A DNA stretch of 64,000 nucleotides from the NCBI GenBank assembly GCA_019925795.1, contig CM034300.1:34149591-34213590 (forward strand). Reading direction: 5' to 3'. The position numbers and the translations under genes were made by a program. This document shows, in pieces, positions 55,532 to 64,000 of this stretch (within the stretch, counting starts at the first letter, position 1; every line of letters starts with the position of its first letter). The notes beneath the pieces were generated by a model that did not search any database, was not told where the DNA came from, and worked only from the letters and a program-made list of their open reading frames with translations. The stretch comes from Dendrobium chrysotoxum. Its lineage: Eukaryota > Streptophyta > Magnoliopsida > Asparagales > Orchidaceae.

Positions 55532-57330
55532 AGGGTAGTGCCATGAGGGGCGTACTCTACAACTAGTAGATCTGGTCCTAAGGGAAGGGAAAACATAACC
55601 CTAGGGAAAAGAAAGCTGATTTCTAGATTTTAAAGTTAAAACTAGGATGGTGCCACAAAGGGCTTTATCCACCACTAGGATGTATAATCATAAGGAAAGA
55701 AAGTAAGATGACTTGCCTCTAACCTTAAGGAGAAGAAAATTGGAAGATCTTATGGGAAGGAAGCATTGCTTCCCATAAGAAGATCATATTTAGATTTTTG
55801 AAATTAGCATGGTGCCACTAAGGGCATGCTCCATCACTAAAATATCTAATCCTAAGGAAAGACAACATCTAACCATAAGGAAGAGGAAATTAGATGATCA
55901 CATGGGAATGAAGCATTGCTTCCTACAGAGGATCAAGTTTGAGGTTTGAAATTAGGATGCAGCCACAGAGGGCGTGCTCCATCACTAATGGATTTGAACT
56001 TGAATGGGGAATCTATTCCCAAATAAGGAAACTAGGATGGCACCAAGGAGGGCATTCTGTATCACTAGCATATCTAATCCAAAGGCAAGAGAGCAAGATG
56101 ACTCACATATAACCTTAAGAAGAAGAAAATTGGAAGATCTTGTAGAAGGAAGCGTTGCTACCCACAGAAGATAAGATCTGGATTTTTGAAATTAGGATGG
56201 TTCCATAGAGGGCATCCTTCATCATTAAGATGTCTGATCCTAAGGAAAGATAACATCTAACCTTAAGGAAGAGAAAACTAGATGATCATGTGGGAAGGAA
56301 ACATTGCTCCCCACAGAGGATCGAGTTTGAGGTTTGAAATTAGGATGGGGCCATAGAGGGCGTGCTCCATCACTAATGGATTTGAACTTGAATGGGGAAT
56401 CTATTCCCAAATAAGGAAACTAGGATGGAACAATAGAGGGTATTCTGTATCACTAGCATATCTAATCAAAAGGCAAGAAAGCAAGATGACTCACATCTAA
56501 CCTAAAGAGGAAGAAAACTAGAAGATCTTATGGAAGGAAGCATTGCTACCCATAGAAGATAAGATCTAGATTTTTGAAATTAGGATGGTTCCATAGAGGG
56601 CATCCTTCATCACTAAGACGTCTGATCCTAAGGAAAGATAACATCTAACCTTAAAGAAGAGAAAACTAGATGATCATATGGGAAGGAAGCATTGCTCCCC
56701 ATAGAGGATCGAGTTTGAGGTTTGAAATTAGGATGGTGCCAAAGAGGGTGTGCTCCATCACTAATGGATTTGAGCTTGAATAGGGAATCTATTCCTAGAT
56801 AAGGAAACTAGGATGGTGCCATGGAGGGCATTCCCAATAACTAGCAGATCTAATCCTAAGGCATGAAAGCACGATGACTCACATTTAACCTTAAGGAAAA
56901 GAGAGAAGGAAGATCTTATGGGGAAGAAAGCATTACTTCTCAAAGAGGTTCGAATTTGAAATTTGAAACTAGGATGGTACTGAAAGGGCATTATCCACCA
57001 TTAGGATTTCTAATCCTAAGGAAAGAAAGCACGATGACTCACATCTAACCTTAAGTGGAAGAAAACTTGAAGATCTTATGGGAAAGAAGCATTGCTTCCC
57101 ATAAAAGATCAGATCTAGACTTTTGAAAACTAGGATGGGGCCACAGAGGGTTTGTTCCACCGCTAGTAAATTATCATATAAGGAGGAAGCTTGCTTCGCA
57201 TAAGATCATCACTGGGATTTGAAATTTAAGATGGTGCCATAGAGGGCATACTCTATCACTAAAGAATCTAATCTTAAAGAAAGAAAGCACGATAACTCAC
57301 ATCTAGCCTTAATAAAAGAAAAAATAGGAT
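55532..57330 (-). repeat. Tat 3' UTR repeat array with 388-bp higher-order unit
   Basis: The marker AGGATGGTGCCACAGAGGGC and variants occur at 55532, 55644, 55806, 55954, 56034, 56194, 56342, 56422, 56582, 56730, 56810, 56971, 57132 and 57228. From 55806 the spacings run 148, 80, 160, 148, 80, 160, 148, 80, 161: three copies of a 388-bp higher-order unit made of three unequal monomers. Flanking monomers are irregular (112, 162, 161, 96). It sits between Tat integrase (57421) and the LTR side and is related to the 111-bp repeat at 9905-10460. Confidence 0.88.
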
Positions 57331-57875
57331 TATGGAATTTAAAACTTAAAAAAAATTAAGTCAACTTGATTCAAAACTTAAAAATTTTATTGATTCAAAG
57401 ATCGAGCTACATCAAGCATATTATGTTTTATGGAATCTCCCATTGATCGGCAACATTAGGTGATTTTCTTTACAATCCACTAGTTGATACAAGCCTCCTT
57501 CGTAGATTATCTCCATAATGAAGGGTCCTTCCCAGATTGGTTTAAACTTCCTACAGATCTTTCGGTGAGCTAAGATAGGCCTCTGAAGAACCAAGACTAA
57601 GTCTCCTACTCGGAAGGTTCTAGGTCGCACTAACTTATCGTGAGCTTGAACCATTCAGGCTTTGTATAACTCTAAGTTTTGTTGAGCTTGGAGATGACAT
57701 TCTTCGAGGCCCTCGAGCTCTTCTAATAAGATTCGTGCATTTTTTTCTATTGTAATATGGTTCTAGATTTTAATTCTAAGTGAAGGGATTTAAACTTCTA
57801 GAGGGAGTATGGCCTTGGGCCTCTACACTAGTATGAATGGTGTGGATTGGGTCGGGGTTCTATAATTCATTTTAG
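57331..57875 (-). pseudogene. pol: C-terminal integrase of second Tat element
   Basis: The minus-strand 77-residue frame at 57421-57654 reads HDKLVRPRTFRVGDLVLVLQ, then KFKPIWEGPFIMEIIYEGG and INGRFHKT, the Tat integrase C-terminus (RTF..GDLVL...F...WEGPF). 57655-57870 gives the preceding helix region (RTPTQSTPFILV, LPLEV, EELEGLEECHLQAQQNLELY). Truncated at about 57875, where Athila LTR sequence begins. Confidence 0.85.
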
Positions 57876-57879
57876 ATTG

Positions 57880-58661
57880 ATAGAATATAAATATAATATG
57901 TTTCATATTGATTCTCTTTTATATTGATGCTATTCATAGCATATGCATCACCATCTGTTCAATTAAGCGTGAAGAGACAAAGGATAAATTAAACTCTTCA
58001 AACCTCAATACCACTATGAAAATCTTGGAAGAGTAAGTAAAGCATGTATTATTAAAACCCCCACATTTAAATTTAATTCTATATATTTGATACATGACAA
58101 GTATTATGCCTATGCTTGCATCATACACATCAAATATACCTGATTGTGCCTGCTTTCCTATTCTTATGCTCCACATTACACCTGATATTAAATACACATA
58201 TGACCACTATGTGCATTAAATGAAGATCTGGTATATTTAAAATATCATGAAATTATTGATGAAGAGAACTCATTAGTACTCTATATTTTATTTACACTAT
58301 CAATCCAAAACTAGAAAATTTAGTCAGACATAAAGAACAGGCGAAGCATATTCATTTTTATTAATTGTACGAAAGAATGAAAGTATATAAAGAAAGTACT
58401 GGATTAGTTAACTGAGCTTTACAGTGCTTCTCCTCCAATGCAATGACATTGTCAAATAGAGACTATGCACCACCATGTCCATATTTGGAAGCTCTGATAG
58501 TGTCAATGATGGCGCCCCAACGGTATTGTGTCCAATGCTGTGGCACTATACCATACTTGAAAATTTTTCCCATTTATATATTTTGCTACACAAACACAAC
58601 AAAAATAATATTTTTTCACTGATAAATAAACACATAAAACATATATTATTTACACTTATCA
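57880..58661 (-). repeat. 3' LTR of minus-strand Athila element
   Basis: On the minus strand it starts TGATAAGTG at 58661, directly after a polypurine tract, and shares 58440-58661 with 430-656. It is truncated on the left at the Tat junction near 57880. Short frames in it (57934-58197, 58475-58678) carry no motif. Confidence 0.6.
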
Positions 58662-58682
58662 AATCCTCCCCATTTTAAACTC
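58662..58682 (-). other. Athila polypurine tract
   Basis: On the minus strand AAGAGTTTAAAATGGGGAGG precedes the LTR start. Together with the upstream TTGAGGAAAAGCAAGAG it closely follows the usual Athila 3' end (GAGGACAAGCAAAAGTTTAAGTGTGGGG). Confidence 0.65.
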
Positions 58683-59642
58683 TTGCTTTTCCTCAAGTAA
58701 ATAAAAGTTTGTAATTCTGATTAAGTGATTAACAAAAATAAAAAGTGACAATCTAAAATTACTAAAATATAGGATAATACATAACTGTCTAGAATTAGTA
58801 AAATTAATTAAAGATATAGTTTTAATTTGTAAAAATACCAATAGTTAAACTTAATCAATCATTCTTATATTTACCTAATTTAAAATTATAGGTTATAGAT
58901 TTAATCATTAAATTTTGAATGTTGAAGTGAATAATATATTTTTAATAATTGAATATGTTTGTAGTGAAAATAGAACTTTCATTAGTTTACCATCCCTTGC
59001 ATTAGCTCTTTCTCATATTATCCTTTATAATTTTTGTATAAGATTGTATTTCAAATCCTAAGCTTTCACTGATACCAACTTTTGAATGTACTTATCTTTT
59101 TCTTTTGATATTTTTTCATTTCTTTTTTCTTTTTATGAACTATTTGTAGTTCTTTTTCTTTTTCTTTTATGGAGTACATAATTAATAATTTTGAATATTA
59201 GTTTCTGCTTTAAGATTCTTATACAGTCTTAATAAAAAGAGTTCCATCTTTAGGTTACCTATGATTTAAAATTTTAATATACTCATATCTAATTTTTAAT
59301 ACTAATTATTCATCTTATCATTTTAAAAGTTAAATTCATAAAGGTATAGCTTAAATTTTCAAATTAGGATAATAGCTCAAATGGTTGACTGAGTTAAGTA
59401 TTAATTTTTTCAACCTATGAAGTATAAAAAGAGTTCATTCAAACTAGAATATAGAGTTTTATTATTATCTTAATTTTTGATTATTTTTAATTATCATTTT
59501 TATTAAGGTTAATTAAATAATCAAAATTTAACACTAATTAAAGGATAATTATAATTTAAACACGAAGGAAATTTGCTAATATGTAAATAAACATATAAAC
59601 AAACATTACAAACATATGCTTTCATATGAGTAATAAAGAGTG
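58683..59642 (-). other. Athila 3' non-coding region
   Basis: About 950 bases of A+T-rich DNA without recognised motifs. It lies between the polypurine tract and the integrase end, interrupted by the solo LTR. The env-like ORF usual in Athila elements is not visible. Confidence 0.35.
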
Positions 59643-59647
59643 CATAA
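59643..59647. repeat. Target-site duplication, left (CATAA)
   Basis: CATAA before the LTR start TGTTGAAA, repeated at 61611-61615 after the LTR end CTTTCA. Confidence 0.85.
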
Positions 59648-61610
59648 TGTTGAAATCCAGGATCCCGAGCACTTAATTTTGATGGTGACAACTAATACTT
59701 ACTGAGTCTATATAGACTTCCTTTAGATTACAAATGCTTAATCCTTGTATATGAGCACTAACATTTCAGGTCAGATGCACACTGCTCAAGATTACTGGAG
59801 AATCAAACCGGGTAGAATAGGATGTTGAAAAGTCTGTAATTTTTATTTTCTTGAGTCTGCCACAGAAGCATGCATGTGAAAGGAGCAACCATGCACACAC
59901 ACAGGGGGAGAATTGTTTTTTAAATGATTAAAATTTTTTTTAAGAAAATCTTACTGTACGATTTTGTATCATACTATATGATTAATTAAAAATACTCAGG
60001 CTAACGGCTAATTTTCGAATGATTAAGTTTACAAACTAATCTACTGTATAATCCATATCGTACTGTACGATAAGATATATTTGAGAAACCCTAGCCGCCA
60101 GAATAAGTTTGGTAAGTTTTTGAATTTGATTTTCTGTACTGATCGTACTGTACGATTAATTAATACTTACCAAAATTGTCTCCCTAATCAGGAAATAAAT
60201 GTTGGTTTCTAATTTAAATGTCGATCGTACTGTATGATCCTTTATCATACTGTACGACTGACAGAGACGATTTCATTCGTCCTAGAGATCGTACCAGACG
60301 AAACCAAGGTTTTTTGTTCTGTTCGTCCTGGACGATATTCATATCATACAGGATGATATCAAGAAATGAACTAATCTTATTGTACGACTAGTGGCGTGCT
60401 GGACGACCAACAGAGACATTTCCTTCATCCCAGCTATCGTACCAGACGATCCAAAGAAGTTTTGTTCTATTCATCCTGGACAATATTCGTATCGTACAGG
60501 ACGATCTCCTGAAAAACACTAATCATACTGTACGACTCAAGGAGTGCTGGACGACTGATAGAGATGAATTCTTTCATCTCAAGGATCGTCCCACAGTTCA
60601 TCCTGTACGAACAGTATGAATCAACAGTATCATCCTGTATGATATACATATCGTATAGTATGATATGAATAAAATTTGATAACTGTTCGTCTGTACTCGT
60701 ACTAGACGGAGCTGTAATTGAACTGATCGTACTGTACGATTATAAATCGTACTGTACGATTATAAATCATACTGTACGAGCAGAAATGCAAAAGTTGAAA
60801 CTTTTAAGGTTTTCTGAAGCCTGATATAAAAACAACTTAAAATTTTCTTTAGGGAGTTGTTGATCTATCCTTTTGCTATGAGAGGCTTGGAGAAAAAAGA
60901 AGGGGATTCATTAGAGAGAAGTTTTTGGAGAGATCCAGGGCTTGAGAGAGGAAGGTGAAGGTGAGCTTGAGCATGAGGGAGAAGTAGTGTGAGGGGATCA
61001 CACGGTGGCTCCAAGCTAGCTGCATGCTTTGCTCCTCTTGTGGCTTTGAGAAGCTTCAAGAAAGTTCTCAAGGGAAGAGTCACTTCAAGATCAACATCGC
61101 CAAGGTACTCTGCCATCTCCAGGAGGGAGAAAAAGGAGAAGGTCCGCTGCCATCACCAGGAGGGTGACATAGCGTTTGGTATTCCGCCGCACCGAGGGAG
61201 GTGAAAGTGAGTATTGTAAAGGCTTCTCCGCCTTGCTGTGGGGGCAAAAGGAGAGTCAACTTTTACTAGTGCAAATCCTGGAGTAGAGGACTCCGGGGAG
61301 TGGACGTAGGTCAAGTGACCGAACCACTATAAAAATCTCTGGTGTGTTTTTTCCTGTTTACCATACTTTACTTTTCATGCTTTTAATTAGTACGTTAAAT
61401 TGCTTGGTGAAAAATCTTGATTTAAATCTTGTGTTGTAAAATCTAAAATTGAATTATCAATATCATCGTTGTGAACGTTGTATTTGCTTCCGCACATTAT
61501 TCGTTGAGTTATATTTTAAAAATACAAAAAAAATTAGAACTCTTGTGTAGGGTTAAATTTTTAAAATACCAATTCACCCCCCCCCCCTCTTGGCGCATCT
61601 TGTACTTTCA
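59648..61610 (+). mobile_element. Solo Sirevirus-like LTR
   Basis: 1963 bp from TGTTGAAATCC to GTACTTTCA with a CATAA duplication on both sides and no internal sequence: the usual outcome of recombination between two LTRs. Shared landmarks: TTTTGATGGTGAC near the start, ACACACACAGGGGGAGAA (59897), a palindrome array (59945-60780), a minisatellite-like GCCATC.CCAGGAGGG region (61090-61210), GGGGAGTGGACGTAGGTCA (61294), a possible TATA in ACTATAAAAATC and a C-rich block (AATTCACCCCC at 61571). It is clearly related to, but distinct from, the LTRs at 15790 and 25863. Confidence 0.9.
59945..60780 (+). repeat. Near-palindrome array with GTAC core in solo LTR
   Basis: Roughly 20 near-palindromes, most of the form ATCGTACTGTACGAT (for example 60056, 60140, 60222, 60725, 60745, 60765), with a few of the ATCGTCCTGGACGAT or ATCGTACCAGACGAT type (60286, 60322, 60435, 60472). 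Pairs about 20 bases apart are again common, for example 60725/60745/60765 with ATAA spacers. Same place in the LTR as the array at 16060-16860 but with a different core. Confidence 0.82.
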
Positions 61611-61615
61611 CATAA
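61611..61615. repeat. Target-site duplication, right (CATAA)
   Basis: The right copy of 59643-59647. Athila sequence resumes after it. Confidence 0.85.
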
Positions 61616-62090
61616 AATATGTGTTGAAAACAAAACATGTCATAACATTCATAACATGATACATTTACGAGATAACTAGTGCACAAGGCCCTTCAATTAA
61701 GTTCAACTACATAAGACAATATGTCCCACCACTTTCTTCTCTTCTATAAAATAATAAACAAAATAACAAAAACACATACACATCCTTAAGAATTCTTCAC
61801 TCTTATAATCACATAATTTTAATCTATACCCATTGACATTAAAGGTTTGCAAAGTTTTCTTGTCCTGTATCCTGATGGCACCATTAAAAAAAATTCTAAT
61901 GATAGTGAAAGGACCAATCCATCTAGATTTGATTTTCAAATGGAAATATTTTTTCTTATAATAAAAAAGCAATAAATCTTACACTAGAAAGAAATCATAC
62001 AAGAAAACTCTACCACCATGCATCTTCCTTATTTCCTCTATGTACTTCTTCTTATCTTCATACAATTCCTCTTTGAATTCTTTCAACTTA
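61616..62090 (-). pseudogene. pol: Athila integrase C-terminus
   Basis: 61703-61972 on the minus strand reads HLKIKSRWIGPFTIIRIFFNGAI with QTFNVNGYRLKLCDY, the Athila integrase end (LKSRW.GPF......G.V......FKVNG.R.K.Y). 61975-62080 gives the preceding segment (EFKEELYEDKKKYIEEIRKM). A stop and frame change separate them. Confidence 0.8.
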
Positions 62091-62580
62091 ATAATAATGG
62101 TAGAACTTTGCATGTGGAGAAGTAAAAAAGATCCACATTTTTGGCATGATTTTCATTTTTGTTCTTTAAAGAAGATGAGGTATGCTTGATTACCCATCTC
62201 TTAGACTTTTGATTTCTAAGAGAAGAAAGTATGATACTCACTCAAGAGTAGGTAAGGATTGAAAAGAGAACTTCCTCCTAATTGGTTTTATAGATTTCAG
62301 TGAGAGGGAAGTTTAATAATTTTGAACTTTTAATCATTAAGGCCCATTGGGGTGCTACGGTATTCAAAAGTATGGCGTTGTTGTGCTCCATTCTTCTCTC
62401 TTAAAGTTCTTTTTAAGAAAATTAATCAAAAGATAAACTAAAGGATAGGGTTGCCTCCCTAAAAGTGCTAAGTTTATAGTCTTCAGTCAAACTAGATAAC
62501 TAACTAGATGTTGGATTGGATTGCCTCCTAAGCAACACTAAGTTTATAGTCTTCAGCCATACTTACTCAGATTTTTCATT
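62091..62580 (-). other. Athila spacer with duplicated leader-like words
   Basis: Two imperfect copies of GATTGCCTCC.AAGCAACACTAAGTTTATAGTCTTCAG-type sequence at about 62450-62490 and 62515-62560. GGGGTGCTACGG near 62350 belongs to the GGTGC word class seen in other Athila parts. Core pol (protease, RT, RNase H, integrase core) should lie between gag and 61616 and is missing. Confidence 0.45.
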
Positions 62581-64000
62581 TAGTTAAGGTGGATGATTGC
62601 TATTTTTCAATTGAGTCCTATTGGTATCTCTTTCCTTCTTCTTAGGATTAACTAGAGTATTACTAGGAAGAGATCCAATGGGTCTACCACTCAAAGAAAT
62701 TTGAAGTTGGCTTACTTGAGTTTCCAAATTTTTAATTGAAGTAGCCTAGTTTTGTAATTAAGTTCCCAATTGCATGACACATCTTCTATTTGTGACTTTC
62801 TAGTTCCTTACTGATTACTTTAATTAAATCTAAGATGATTTGCCAATCTTGGATTGTTAGTAACTTGATTTTGATTATTCCATTTTGTGCCTTGGTTATT
62901 TTGGCCAGAATTACATTAATTTCCACCATTATTATTTAACCAATTAAAATTTGGGTGATTCCTCAAACCTGGATTATATGTATATTAATAGGAATTGTTT
63001 TGTCTTCCAATTAAATTCATATTTTTAATTCCTTGGATATTATTTTCTTCCATTGAGCTTTTATCTTCCAAATTTAAAGATGAATCAAAATTTAAGCCTA
63101 AAGTGCTCAATTTAATTAATATTGTTGCAACTTGTGTAGTCAAAATAGACAAAGAATCCTTTTCATAAACTCCAGCCACTCTCTTAGGTTTTACTCTATT
63201 CGTAGGCTACTAAAAATTATTTGTTATCATTTCTTCAGCTAATTCATAAGCATCTTTAAAAGGCTTAATATCGAAGAACCTCCAGCTGCAGCATCAATTA
63301 TGGCTCTAAGGGATCCTACCAATCCATTATAAAATATTTAAATTATCAACCAATCAGGTAAGGTATGGTGAGGGCACTTCCTAAGCATCTCCATGAATCT
63401 ATCCCAACTCTCATAAATAGATTCTCTTTCTAACTGAGCAAAAGAAGTAATATCATTTCTAAGATTGGCAGTCTTAGAAGTTGCCATACACTTTCCTAGA
63501 AATTTTTAGGTCAATTCATTCAATGTGGTAATTAAGTATGGGGGTAAATAATTTAACAACATTTTTGCTTTGTTGGTAGAGAAAATAGGAATAATTTAAG
63601 TCTAATGGCATCATCATTAACACCATTATACTTAAATATTACACAAATTTCTAAGAAACTTACTAAATGTAGGTTAGGGTCATCAACGAGAGTTTCCCCA
63701 AATTGAGAATTTTGTACCAACTAAATTTTTATAGGTTTTAATTCAAAATTATTTTCTTGGATAGCTGGTTTATTTTTATGCTTTGGTGAATTTTGATTAC
63801 TAAATGGTTTGCAAAATCCTTAAGAGATCTAGAATGATATAAGTTTTGAGTAGAGTTGGCTATTTTAAAAATATTTTGGTGGTTTTAATTTTAGAAAGGG
63901 TTCTCTCAATTTTAGAATGAAATTTTTAACGTGTCTTGTCTCTATGTCTTATAAGCATGCAACCATAAATATAGAATTAGTAAATTAAAATTAAAGAATA
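62581..64000 (-). pseudogene. gag: Athila gag, decayed, cut by window edge
   Basis: On the minus strand 63230-63360 reads LIIQIFYNGLVGSLRAIID then AAAGGS, matching the gag block at 5660-5790. 62985-63179 encodes a stretch upstream of a zinc knuckle (NLEDKSSMEENNIQGIKNM). The frame changes often. The 5' side of gag and the PBS are beyond 64000. Confidence 0.65.

Noticed and set aside
55532..57330. CRISPR-like regular repeats
   Set aside because: Spacers are themselves repeated, unit lengths are 80-160 bp, and the context is a plant retrotransposon.
60865..61204. Overlapping 83- and 71-residue ORFs in the solo LTR
   Set aside because: They lie in the transcribed part of an LTR, overlap on both strands and have no motif; simple sequence explains them.
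1..64000. Host protein-coding gene or tRNA/rRNA gene
   Set aside because: I looked on both strands for non-transposon domains, intron-exon patterns and tRNA-like folds and found nothing I could support; similarity searches could still reveal a short exon.

Overview
The window looks like intergenic DNA of a flowering plant, and I found no convincing host gene, tRNA or rRNA. It is A+T-rich (by eye about two-thirds, not measured). Every coding trace I can name comes from a plant retroelement: Sirevirus-like Ty1/copia, Tat-like Ty3/gypsy, Athila-like Ty3/gypsy, two L1-type LINE copies and one RTE-type LINE. I cannot name the species. Most reading frames are broken by stops, many of which C-to-T or G-to-A changes would explain, as expected for old methylated repeats.

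Layout. (1) 1-7071: Athila-like debris on both strands: LTR pieces, a decayed gag, an env-like reading frame and a primer-binding site (PBS). (2) 7084-8710: the 3' end of a Sirevirus (polypurine tract plus truncated LTR). (3) 8711-15789 and 27652-35261: one minus-strand Tat element, with 3' UTR tandem repeats, integrase, a second RNase H, RNase H, reverse transcriptase, protease, gag, leader, PBS and 5' LTR. It is split by (4) a complete but dead Sirevirus at 15790-27651, flanked by a 5-bp CACCT duplication, with two LTRs, gag-pol and a separate env-like ORF. (5) 35262-36475: a copia scrap. (6) 38700-51655: a second Tat-like LTR region, interrupted by a nearly full-length L1 (39126-45589, 13-bp target duplication) and a 5'-truncated RTE LINE (47728-48874, 14-bp target duplication), and ending in a 157-bp tandem repeat. 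(7) 51656-55410: a second, more decayed L1. (8) 55480-57875: the 3' UTR and integrase end of a second Tat element, whose repeats form a 388-bp higher-order array. (9) 57880-64000: a minus-strand Athila element lacking most of pol, with a solo Sirevirus LTR at 59648-61610 (CATAA duplication).

How the parts relate. The nesting gives a relative order: Tat before Sirevirus, and Tat LTR before L1 and RTE. The most unusual signal is in the Sirevirus-type LTRs. Each has dozens of near-palindromes built on ATCGTCC.GGACGAT or ATCGTACTGTACGAT, usually in pairs. The same motif forms a further cluster inside the complete element, directly upstream of its env-like ORF. Palindromes in Sirevirus LTRs are known in other plants; the core switch between LTRs and the internal cluster are what merit follow-up here.
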